A DNA stretch of 57,852 nucleotides, taken from positions 1 to 57,852 of the forward strand of contig JADPRS010000023.1 in the NCBI GenBank assembly GCA_015686845.1. Direction: 5' to 3'. A program made the position numbers and the translations under genes. The notes below the pieces were generated by a model. It had not been told where the DNA came from. It made no database searches and was given only the letters and a program-made list of their open reading frames with translations. The stretch comes from Lutibacter sp. B2. Its GTDB lineage: Bacteria > Bacillota > Clostridia > Peptostreptococcales > Thermotaleaceae. Below, one piece after another: positions 1 through 7,334 of this stretch (position 1 is its first letter; each line of letters starts with the position of its first letter).

Positions 1-56
1 GGTAGGCATATGTCCTGTGACGGTATACCGTCACAGGACATATGCCTACCTTTTTA
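1..56 (+). terminator. perfect 50-bp palindrome followed by a T-run
   Basis: Bases 1-25 are the exact reverse complement of bases 26-50, with central dinucleotide TA and no spacer, and TTTTT follows at 51-55. On the plus strand this could be an intrinsic terminator for a gene left of the window, convergent with the recombinase that ends at 78. It could also be part of an attachment site for that recombinase, or a fold-back artefact at a sequence end, since it begins at base 1. The sequence alone cannot separate these. Confidence 0.5.
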
Positions 57-77
57 TTCGACAAAACTATACGCCTT

Positions 78-1766
78 CTAGCAAATAGAAGGCGATAATA
101 TTTCTTTTGGTGGATTGATGACGATTTCCATATTTAAAGGACTTTTAGTGGTATCTACTTTTATATTATCTACGAGATAGTTTATAATCATTCTTTTATT
201 ATTAACACTTAATTTATCAAAGCTTAGGAAGAAGCTATCTAAAGAATTTTTAAAACCTTCTTTTGTTATGAAAAATTTATCAAGTTGATTTTCTTTAAAT
301 TGAAGTGTGGTAGTATAGGCATCAACTTCTTTTTCAGTACGAGTGATCAACTGCATCAGTTCTAGCTTTATTGCGTAGGGGATGTTATTATTTATGGTAT
401 TTTCAATTTCTAATAATTGAGCCTCTAACGCATTTATTTGCTCTTGATAATTGGATAATTCTTGTTCAATAGTTTCTTTCCTTTGAGATATTTCAATAGA
501 ATATTGATCCCATAAATGATCTGTATTTTCAACACAGATCATATTTGTTAATTTACTGATAAAAATACTTTCAACTAGATTTTTTTCAAGTATGAGTTCA
601 GAGATATTGTTTTCATTGGTACTAGGGCATCTGTAAACACTTTTCTTATTTTTACCGTAATTTTTACAGGTCATAAGTTGGCCACATTTATTGCAAATTA
701 GTTTACCTCGTAAAAGAAAAGGAGTAGAGAAATATTTAGGATCAAGGGTATCGTTTTTTGCTTTATACTTTTCATGCCTTAATGCAAGGGTTCTGTTCCA
801 CAAGGAATCATTAATAATTGTAGCTTCTTCAATTTTAGGGGATTGTATAGGAGTTGTAACTGCATCAGGATGTCTTCGTCCACCGCGTCTTCCCCAAACA
901 ATATGACCTGTATAAATTTGATTATTTAGTATGGATTCAATGCTACTTTTGGTCCAGTTTTTAAAAGGATATTTTTCACGCATGATTTGAGAAAGTTTTC
1001 TATAGCCAAATCCGTAATTTGTATAGTATTCAAAGACTTCCTTTATGATTTCTTTTTCATAAGGAATACATCGAAGGGCAGAATTTGTTTTTTTCTTTTT
1101 ACCATCTATGAGCTTGACTGGTTCAGCTCTGTATCCAAATGGAATTTTTCCACCAGGCCAAAGTTTTTCTTGTACACAATACTCATTACCAAGCCTTGTT
1201 CGTGAAGATATGAGATTGGTTTCGAGTTCACCTATGCTTGCTAAGATAATATCTATTAATTTTTCAATACCATTTTTTTCGGTATCATTAGCAGATGTAT
1301 TTATATTTTCTCCTGGTTTGCTATAGAGGATGGAGACTTTGTATTTACTTAGCATGTATTTTATAGAAAAATATTCTTCTACATTTCGGCTTAGGCGATC
1401 TCTTGTGTACACGATAAGGGTGTTGATTTTTCTCTGTTGTGCAAGGGTTAATATTTTGTTTAAAATAGGTCTATTTGCAATATTTATATCTTCATCATAA
1501 TCTAATTCAGTATTTGAATTGTATTTATTTGTATATATTTTAGATGCAGGTTTTGCCTCTTCAAATATGTAGGCATCTTCTAATATCATATTGTTTGCAT
1601 TCGCAAATTCCTTGGCATATTTTCTTTGGAATTCAAGGGACACGCCTTCTTCATTTTGTTTTTTAGTAGATACTCTAAGATAAGCTGCCGCTATTTTTTT
1701 CTGAACCGTAGTCGATTGTTTGGATTTCACATTTTTTAGTTGTTCCACAGATATACACCTTCTCAA
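78..1766 (-). CDS. large serine recombinase (distal member of a tandem pair)
   Basis: Site-specific DNA recombinase of the large serine integrase/resolvase family, 562 aa, probably catalysing excision or integration of a mobile element. The N-terminal resolvase domain has the catalytic motif YLRVSTKKQ with Ser33 and the basic motif YTRDRLSRN near residue 120. A recombinase domain follows (KIPFGYR near 205), then a zinc ribbon with CxxC near residue 358 and a further Cys near 380, then a coiled-coil C-terminus (about 420-500). The predicted start lies inside the end of the upstream recombinase gene (92-bp overlap), so the two are probably translationally coupled. The 3' end is 27 bp from the 50-bp palindrome. 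The family assignment is firm; the target site is unknown. Confidence 0.93.
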   Translation of the reverse strand: MRRCISVEQLKNVKSKQSTTVQKKIAAAYLRVSTKKQNEEGVSLEFQRKYAKEFANANNMILEDAYIFEEAKPASKIYTNKYNSNTELDYDEDINIANRPILNKILTLAQQRKINTLIVYTRDRLSRNVEEYFSIKYMLSKYKVSILYSKPGENINTSANDTEKNGIEKLIDIILASIGELETNLISSRTRLGNEYCVQEKLWPGGKIPFGYRAEPVKLIDGKKKKTNSALRCIPYEKEIIKEVFEYYTNYGFGYRKLSQIMREKYPFKNWTKSSIESILNNQIYTGHIVWGRRGGRRHPDAVTTPIQSPKIEEATIINDSLWNRTLALRHEKYKAKNDTLDPKYFSTPFLLRGKLICNKCGQLMTCKNYGKNKKSVYRCPSTNENNISELILEKNLVESIFISKLTNMICVENTDHLWDQYSIEISQRKETIEQELSNYQEQINALEAQLLEIENTINNNIPYAIKLELMQLITRTEKEVDAYTTTLQFKENQLDKFFITKEGFKNSLDSFFLSFDKLSVNNKRMIINYLVDNIKVDTTKSPLNMEIVINPPKEILSPSIC

Positions 1767-3243
1767 TAAGTCTTTGTAAAGCCTTTTGTGCTTTGTCTAC
1801 ATTGTCTACATTTTTTAAGTATTGGATAATTTCATTTCTATATCCCAAAAGTTTGATTGTGTTGATCTCATCAAAAATATTTTCGAGTACCAATATTTTA
1901 TCTTCGTAAGAGGATATTTTTTCAGTTAATTCTTCCTCTTTTTTGATTAGATTGTTCAATTTATTGCTTATATCAGCATTCGTGTTGTTTTTTACAAAAT
2001 AGAGTAAGAGCTTATTTTTTTGATTTTGTTTATCCTTTAATTGTTTATTCAAATTTGTGTTTTCCTTTTTTAAATCTTCAATTTTACTATCTATAAGTGT
2101 TTTTGCAGTATTTTCATCTAAAATATCATCTAGAATTTTATTTAGCAACATATCTATCAAAATATCTTTTCTAACACGGAAACATTTGTTTTTACCGCAT
2201 TGATAATATGGACCTGATAGGGTTACGTTATGTTTGCATATATTGCATGTAAGAAGATTTTTAAATAAGTAGTTGCTAATACGTTTTTTATAGCACCTTT
2301 TACTGTTAAGATATTTTAAAGCAGCTTGAATCCAAAGGTCTTTATTCAAAAATGTTTTTACATCGGTTAAATACTTGATTTTGTTATGATCAATAAGGTA
2401 TTTACTCTCGTTATTTTTGTAAAATAGAAAGGAGCCATCATTAAGCCGTTGAATACTGGCGTATGTTGGATTTGTAAGCATATATTCAATTTTATTTCTA
2501 TTGAGTGTTCTATTACAATCATTTATTTCGTGAGCATAGTTAGTAAGTTGTTCTATTGAACAGTTTATTGATACATATTCAGCAAAAATTTTTTTTGCGA
2601 TTATAGATTCGTTTTTATGGGGAACAAGGTTGTATTTTTCTGAATACACATATGGAGCTGTATTTTTTGTGAAACCAAAAGGAATATTCCCATTGGTTGA
2701 ATATATACCTTTTTCTCTTTGAACTGCTTTGCCTGTAGTTGTTCTGTTTTTTACTACTTCTGCCTCAAATTCGCTGATTCCCATAAGGACGTTTTCTATA
2801 AAATCAGTATAGGAATCAGGCTTTTCTGGAGAATATTCTCCTGGAGCGGAATAAATTATTTTTACGCCGTGTTTTCTAAACTTTTGCTTTATTTGTAGAT
2901 GTTCATTAAATCGTCTTGAGAGTCTATCACGCTTTAAAACGATTAGTGTTTTAAATTTTCCTTTTTCCATATCACTTAGAAGGGCGCAAAAGCCTTTTCT
3001 TTTATTGTACGGGAACTTGGAGGCGGATTCACTATCAGAATAGACATTATAAAGAACTAAACCTTTATCATATAGGGTTTCTTTTCCTTTAGCTATTTGA
3101 GAGGAAATAGAGTGATTGTCAGTTGTAATTGATTTTCTTGCATAGATGGCTGCATAATCTTGTGGTTGAATAATGTCATTTTGTTCATCATCTTTAGATT
3201 TTTCTTTTTTTGAACTTGCATTAATGCTTTTCATGGGCATCAT
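1675..3243 (-). CDS. large serine recombinase (proximal member of a tandem pair)
   Basis: Second large serine recombinase, 522 aa. The resolvase domain has IYARKS with catalytic Ser38 and VLKRDRLSRR near residue 102. The recombinase domain includes NIPFGFTKN near 185. A zinc ribbon has CNIC near 335 and a second Cys pair in CGKNKC near 352, followed by a Lys/Asn/Glu-rich coiled coil (about 385-460). Three in-frame ATGs lie close together (3243, 3240, 3234), and an AAAGG just upstream of 3243 is best spaced for 3234. It overlaps the 46-codon ORF upstream and the next recombinase downstream. It shares only family-level similarity with that neighbour, so the pair is not a recent duplication. Paired serine recombinases behind a tiny ORF suggest a two-subunit recombination module. 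Confidence 0.93.
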   Translation of the reverse strand: MMPMKSINASSKKEKSKDDEQNDIIQPQDYAAIYARKSITTDNHSISSQIAKGKETLYDKGLVLYNVYSDSESASKFPYNKRKGFCALLSDMEKGKFKTLIVLKRDRLSRRFNEHLQIKQKFRKHGVKIIYSAPGEYSPEKPDSYTDFIENVLMGISEFEAEVVKNRTTTGKAVQREKGIYSTNGNIPFGFTKNTAPYVYSEKYNLVPHKNESIIAKKIFAEYVSINCSIEQLTNYAHEINDCNRTLNRNKIEYMLTNPTYASIQRLNDGSFLFYKNNESKYLIDHNKIKYLTDVKTFLNKDLWIQAALKYLNSKRCYKKRISNYLFKNLLTCNICKHNVTLSGPYYQCGKNKCFRVRKDILIDMLLNKILDDILDENTAKTLIDSKIEDLKKENTNLNKQLKDKQNQKNKLLLYFVKNNTNADISNKLNNLIKKEEELTEKISSYEDKILVLENIFDEINTIKLLGYRNEIIQYLKNVDNVDKAQKALQRLIEKVYICGTTKKCEIQTIDYGSEKNSGSLS

Positions 3244-3361
3244 CCTTTTCTACTAATTGATGATCTATAAGATAATCTAATATGAGATTGACGAAATCTT
3301 TTCTTGCTTGTTCATTATCATTGTATTTTATAGATACGATATCTACTTTTGTACTCTTCAT
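3221..3361 (-). CDS. 46-aa leader ORF of the recombinase cluster
   Basis: Small ORF beginning MKSTKVDIVSIKYNDNEQ and ending VEKDDAHEKH. A well-placed AGGAGG lies 8 bp upstream of the ATG, and the 3' end overlaps the start of the next recombinase by 23 bp. The overlap and the good RBS argue for real translation coupled to the recombinases. The protein is charged, with no membrane segment or recognisable domain. It may be an accessory factor for the recombinases or only a coupling leader; no function can be assigned. Confidence 0.65.
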   Translation of the reverse strand: MKSTKVDIVSIKYNDNEQARKDFVNLILDYLIDHQLVEKDDAHEKH

Positions 3362-3677
3362 AGGCTTCCTCCTTACAATATTATTCAGATGCTTGTATGA
3401 TCATTAATAGAATTTTAAAATTTTATTTAGATTAGAGAGATGGTTGATTGTATTTTTATTAAATAGTTTTTGAAGTAGCTTAAAATTCAACAAATTACAT
3501 TCTAAAATGAACAACATTCTCTTATTAGTTACAGAAAGTGTTGTAGAATCTAAAACGAGATTTTAAAAAGATCCTGTGATTTTAAAAGCATTTTAAAATC
3601 ACAGTGATTGTACAAATTTACTGCAAATATATATTTTGATTCATGATAGTATCTATTAAACATCACATATATTTTAA
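3362..3677. other. intergenic spacer with one hairpin
   Basis: AT-rich spacer between the recombinase cluster and the RecB-like nuclease gene. It probably holds the minus-strand promoter of the recombinase operon. The only clear structure is the hairpin at 3574-3604. No coding potential was seen. Confidence 0.6.
3565..3604 (-). terminator. perfect 14-bp hairpin terminator
   Basis: CTGTGATTTTAAAA and its exact reverse complement are separated by GCA (3574-3604). Read on the minus strand it is followed by GATCTTTTT, so it is a plausible intrinsic terminator for the nuclease gene ending at 3678. Confidence 0.65.
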
Positions 3678-4427
3678 TTAATGAAGTTTACAGGTATCTA
3701 CTTTGGTACATGTGGTGTAATGGGCACAGTTCTCTTTGCAGTAGATATCTTTATTATTAGGAAAATGAGTTTCTTTGGATACTTGCTCATAAAGATCAGA
3801 AACGATTTCAATAGATTCTTCCACAATACTATTAGTAATCTTTTGGCTAATTTTTTTGTTATGAGAAAGATGATAGAAACTAACCATATCAGGATATCTT
3901 CCAAGGATATGCCTTGATAAAAGTAGATAAATAGCATTTTGTAAAGTATCTATAGGGGAAATGTTTTTTCCAGTCTTATAGTCTAGCAGTTCAATTTGAT
4001 TATTACTATTCACAAAAAGCTTATCGATTTTGCCACATAAAGTAAATTGATCGTTTATTGGATATTTAATCATTTTTTCAATAAGATAGTTTTGTTTACT
4101 AGTGTCTAGTGGGTTATTAAAATAGTTAGTAAGCATATCTATACCCCTAAGATCAAAGACTCTTTCTTCTTCAATGGAATCATATCCATCCCGCACCCAG
4201 TTTTTCTTGTATAAGGTAGTGAGATGATCTAAAGTTCGATGCTTTATATCAGTAATTTTATTAAACTGGGCTAGTGTAGCGTGAATACTAGTACCGAAAG
4301 AAAGATATTTGTTTGACGGAGATTTATCAGTATAAACTTTGTCTATATAGTTGTACTTGAACTTTTGCTTGCAGTCTAGAAATGCTCTCATGCTAGTATT
4401 GCTTAGATTTATTGTTTGCTTTTGCAT
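3678..4427 (-). CDS. PD-(D/E)XK nuclease, RecB/Cas4-like
   Basis: A 249-aa protein of the PDDEXK_1 (RecB/AddB/Cas4) nuclease superfamily. Active-site elements are visible: a His in SFGTSIHATL near residue 49, GKIDKL near 132, and LLDYKTGK near 147 (the D-x-K signature). One Cys near the N-terminus (FLDCKQ) and a C-terminal cluster in YCKENCAHYTTCTKVDTC match the layout that binds a 4Fe-4S cluster in AddB and Cas4. No helicase domain is attached and no CRISPR genes are near. It lies between the Xre regulator and the recombinases, so it is probably cargo or a DNA-processing protein of the same element. An AGGAGG precedes the ATG. Confidence 0.85.
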   Translation of the reverse strand: MQKQTINLSNTSMRAFLDCKQKFKYNYIDKVYTDKSPSNKYLSFGTSIHATLAQFNKITDIKHRTLDHLTTLYKKNWVRDGYDSIEEERVFDLRGIDMLTNYFNNPLDTSKQNYLIEKMIKYPINDQFTLCGKIDKLFVNSNNQIELLDYKTGKNISPIDTLQNAIYLLLSRHILGRYPDMVSFYHLSHNKKISQKITNSIVEESIEIVSDLYEQVSKETHFPNNKDIYCKENCAHYTTCTKVDTCKLH

Positions 4428-4525
4428 TTGTCTGCCTCCTTGATAGTAGGATGTGTAGGATTTTAAATATTATTCAAGTATTTGAGAATAGTACTTCAAG
4501 TATTTGAGATAAATGCAATAAAAAA

Positions 4526-4546
4526 TGTCCCTACTTAGTAGAGACA
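4526..4546 (-). terminator. terminator overlapping the Xre stop codon
   Basis: On the minus strand, GTCTCTAC-TAA-GTAGGGAC (one G.T pair) is followed by ATTTTTT. The stop codon of the Xre gene lies in the stem. Confidence 0.6.
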
Positions 4547-4986
4547 TGAGATTTTTCAGTATTTATTTGCTTAATAAAATGAAGTTCGTTGATTAAATGG
4601 TTGGTTATAGATTGAATTTTTTCAGTGTTATATTTATAGTCTGATATGCTGGATAAAAAGCTTATAACAAGCATGTTGGTTTGATTATTGATGAAATCAA
4701 TGTGTTGTTCTTCATTCTCAGAAATTTGATTAATAATTTGCTTATCAATATATAAATTGTTTATGTCTATTGATATATCTGTTAATAAATCTTGTAAAGA
4801 TATATTTAAAACTTTTGTAATTTTACCTAATAGTTCTAATTTAAAAACATCATAGTTTCCGTTTTCGATATTACTGAGTTGGCCTGTTGATATATTTATT
4901 AGATTCGCAAATTCAAGTGTAGTTAAATTTTTAGATTTTCTGTAATTTTTAATTTGTATACCAAATTTTTTATAGCTAGTAGACAT
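4531..4986 (-). CDS. Xre-family transcriptional regulator
   Basis: DNA-binding regulator of about 151 aa with one N-terminal HTH_3/Xre domain (FGIQIKNYRKSKNLTTLEFA then GQLSNIENGNYDVFKLEL). The rest is helical and of unknown function. The start at 4986 (MSTSYKKFG) is chosen because AAGGGGGG lies just upstream of it; an in-frame ATG at 5019 would put that RBS inside the gene. It is probably the repressor or switch of the element that contains the recombinases and the RecB-like nuclease. Confidence 0.85.
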   Translation of the reverse strand: MSTSYKKFGIQIKNYRKSKNLTTLEFANLINISTGQLSNIENGNYDVFKLELLGKITKVLNISLQDLLTDISIDINNLYIDKQIINQISENEEQHIDFINNQTNMLVISFLSSISDYKYNTEKIQSITNHLINELHFIKQINTEKSHVSTK

Positions 4987-5533
4987 CGTGCATCCCCCCT
5001 TGATAAGGAGTATTGACAAAATTAACCAATGTTAGTATGTTTTTTATCAATAAAAGGATTTTTTAAATTACGGTTTGATGCAAGGACATTACACAGGAGT
5101 TATTAGGAGATAATTTTATTAAGGGCCTACTTATTAAATATTAGATAGATAATAAAAAAATGTAAAAATCAATTAAAGGTATTTAGAAGGTTTTGTTAAA
5201 TTATATTATGAGGATTTTGATAGGGGATATATTTTGTGAAAAGTGAGAGATTCTGTATTTTATTAGTGTGAAATGAAAAATTGTTGAATTGTGAGGTAAT
5301 GATAATATATAACGTAACTAATATTTATAATGGACAATCAGTAATAGAAGTAGTATCTATTACGTGTATAAACTTATAGTTTGAAGACAAGCTAATATTC
5401 CCGAAACTAGCATATTAATCCCACTATATGGGAAAAAAGTAAAATAATTTCGAGGAATAAAATGTTAACGGTAATTTAAAAAAGATATGGAAATCTAGAC
5501 TGTTAGTGAAAAAATAAGGAGGTTTCAATTATT
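4987..5533. other. regulatory/junction spacer
   Basis: About 550 bp without a gene. A plus-strand promoter-like pair, TTGACA (5013-5018) and TATGTT (5036-5041) with 17-bp spacing, reads away from the Xre gene. TTATAATGGACAAT near 5326 loosely resembles the motif that recurs in spacers to the right. The stretch separates the minus-strand element genes from the plus-strand island and may contain an old junction. No ORF is supported. Confidence 0.4.
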
Positions 5534-6289
5534 ATGCTTAAAATATTCGACAAAGAACCTGTGAACTGGCAAGATCTTCAAATTAAAGTAGGGAAAATAT
5601 TTTCTGATATGAATTATCTTGTAGAAGTTGAGAAAAATATTCAAACAGTAAGAGAAGATATAAATGTAGATGTTTATGCAGAGTCAAGTTCTTCTTTTGC
5701 TAAAGAGATTGTAATTGCTGAATGTAAAAACTGGAATACATCAGTTCCAAAAACTATTGTTCATTCGTTTAGGACTGTTATTTCAGACATCGGAGCAAAT
5801 ACGGGCTATATTATTTCTAAAAGTGGATTTCAAAATGGAGCTTATACTGCTGCGAAAAATTCAAATATTTATTTGATGAACTATGATGAATTACAAAGTA
5901 ATTTTCGTGAACGATGGCTTGAAGCAATGGTATTTAAAATGCACACAATAGGTTATCCTTTGAAAAAGTATGCAGACGGGATGGAAAATTTTGTGATTGA
6001 AGAGTCGGAACTATTGAGCAGTGAAAAATACAATCAGTTTAAAAAGCTGTCACAAAAGTATGACAGAATCTCAATGTGTTCTATAATAACTATGTATAAA
6101 AACCCACTCACAGGAAAATTAGAACTAAACTATATTGATGATATTATTGAACGAAATGTGAAAAACTATTTTCCGAAAAATATAAAAGTTAATTGTCTTA
6201 GCGACTACTTCGATTACTTAATAACTACCTTTAGCAAAGGAGTTGATGAATTTGATAATTTATTTGGGAAAAAGCTTAGAAAACGGTAA
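5534..6289 (+). CDS. Mrr-like restriction endonuclease domain protein
   Basis: A 251-aa protein whose first 130 residues match the Mrr_cat (PD-(D/E)XK) restriction fold. INVDVYAES supplies the Asp near residue 47, VIAECKNW the E-x-K near 66-68, and GYIISKSGFQNGAY the typical Mrr tail motif. Family members cut methylated or foreign DNA, and standalone forms are common in defence islands. The C-terminal half (FVIEESELLSSEKY onward) is unrecognised and may be a sensor or adaptor. AGGAGG lies 11 bp before the ATG. The gene stands alone and is followed at once by an attC-like imperfect repeat, which raises the possibility that it arrived as a cassette. Whether it restricts DNA is not shown. Confidence 0.85.
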   Translation: MLKIFDKEPVNWQDLQIKVGKIFSDMNYLVEVEKNIQTVREDINVDVYAESSSSFAKEIVIAECKNWNTSVPKTIVHSFRTVISDIGANTGYIISKSGFQNGAYTAAKNSNIYLMNYDELQSNFRERWLEAMVFKMHTIGYPLKKYADGMENFVIEESELLSSEKYNQFKKLSQKYDRISMCSIITMYKNPLTGKLELNYIDDIIERNVKNYFPKNIKVNCLSDYFDYLITTFSKGVDEFDNLFGKKLRKR

Positions 6290-6294
6290 AACTA

Positions 6295-6425
6295 CCGCTA
6301 ACAAGGGGTTGACAAAAGCGGCATGCAGTAATTCGTTAGACAGTATTTATATGTTCTAGGTGTAGTCTCCGAATAATCACTAGTATTAAAAAGCCCCGCC
6401 TTCGGCAATCCCCTAAACGTTAGAT
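6295..6425 (+). repeat. integron attC-like imperfect inverted repeat (candidate)
   Basis: The left side reads CTAAC-AAGGG-GTTGACA (6298-6314). The right side reads CAATCCCC-TAAAC-GTTAGAT (6406-6425). The outer CTAAC/GTTAG, then AGGGG/CCCCT, then TTG/CAA can pair with extrahelical bases on one side, as in integron attC sites, and GTTAGAT fits the core-site consensus GTTRRRY. A small GCC-TTC-GGC hairpin lies inside. It sits 6 bp after the stop of the Mrr-like gene, where a cassette's attC would be. No IntI-type integrase with the extra integron domain is visible in this window. Confidence 0.4.
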
Positions 6426-6466
6426 CAAATAATCAACTGCCCATTATCATAGCATGTGAAGTTTAA

Positions 6467-6500
6467 AACCCTTTTAAATTACATCAGAAGGGTTGTTTTT
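6467..6500 (+). terminator. intrinsic terminator
   Basis: AACCCTT and AAGGGTT pair around an AT-rich loop, followed by GTTTTT. Correctly placed for the Mrr-like gene upstream. Confidence 0.6.
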
Positions 6501-6631
6501 GTATCCTCTTAAAAATACTAATAGTAGAAAATTTATACAAAAACAACTAGAGGACCAAAAACAGCAATCAGTTAAAGCGACAGCTTTTTTATTACATTAA
6601 TATACAATAAGTATGAAATTATTTCATGTTA

Positions 6632-6642
6632 TGGTAAAATAT
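6632..6642 (+). promoter_or_regulatory. extended -10 promoter
   Basis: TGGTAAAATAT is a TGn-extended -10 box about 45 bp before the next start codon. The same TATGGTAAAATATA string recurs at 9601-9614 and 25914-25927, so it looks like a common vegetative promoter form in this DNA. Confidence 0.5.
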
Positions 6643-6685
6643 ATAGAAAACTAGAAAAGTAATCCTAAATATAGGAGGGGTAATT

Positions 6686-7078
6686 ATGTCTTTGAAGCCA
6701 CGATTTCTGAAATTGGAACAACAATATAATATATATAGTGACTATGATGAGATTGAAATGAAAGAAAAAAGTAGAAATGTAAACTTTTATTTAAAAGGAA
6801 CTAATAAAATAGTAGGTGCTGAATATCCTATAAAAACAGATGAAAACAAAAATAAGGTTTTAAAAAGTGGATATATAAGAATAAGAAGCCTTTTAGAAAA
6901 CCTCCTTATAACACAAGAGAAACATGATGAATTGATGGATAAAGCTAGCCATTCTTCTGATAAGAGTGGACAAAAAAACTCAAAAGGGTGTATAAGTACA
7001 TACGATTTATTAGAAGAAGAATTTAGAGAATTAATTGAATTAAACATAAAACTATTGAAAATAAAATTATCTAAATAG
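6686..7078 (+). CDS. hypothetical protein, 130 aa
   Basis: Not recognised. A soluble, lysine- and glutamate-rich protein beginning MSLKPRFLKLEQQYNIY; the second half is mostly helical (YDLLEEEFRELIELNIKLLK). There is no membrane segment, Cys pair or catalytic motif. Translation is credible: AGGAGGGG lies 8 bp before the ATG and an extended -10 lies upstream. It stands alone between two spacers that carry the recurring ATAATGGGAA-like motif. Confidence 0.7.
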   Translation: MSLKPRFLKLEQQYNIYSDYDEIEMKEKSRNVNFYLKGTNKIVGAEYPIKTDENKNKVLKSGYIRIRSLLENLLITQEKHDELMDKASHSSDKSGQKNSKGCISTYDLLEEEFRELIELNIKLLKIKLSK

Positions 7079-7334
7079 AGATGATGTTTATAATGGGAAA
7101 TTCAATTTTACTGTTACTTAGGCTAAAAGCGCATCTTTTGCGATTTTCTCTTGCTATCTATAGAAAATGAAGTGATGCATGATAGAGCAGATTACCATCG
7201 TTAAGAAATGATTTGAACTATTACTGGGAGATAGGGGTCTTTTCAAGCCTTATGGTGGCATTAGCGGAAGTATTGAGTGTATATGTAGTTGACAATTTAA
7301 AGAACCAAATGATAATCGGAAAAGGATGATATAT
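7079..7334. other. island spacer
   Basis: About 255 bp holding TGTTTATAATGGGAAATT at 7086-7103, one of the recurring spacer motifs of this island. Nothing else recognisable was seen. Confidence 0.4.

Noticed and set aside
3678-4427. CRISPR adaptation gene (Cas4)
   Set aside because: No repeat-spacer array and no cas1/cas2 in the window; the fold and cysteines alone do not make it a Cas protein.
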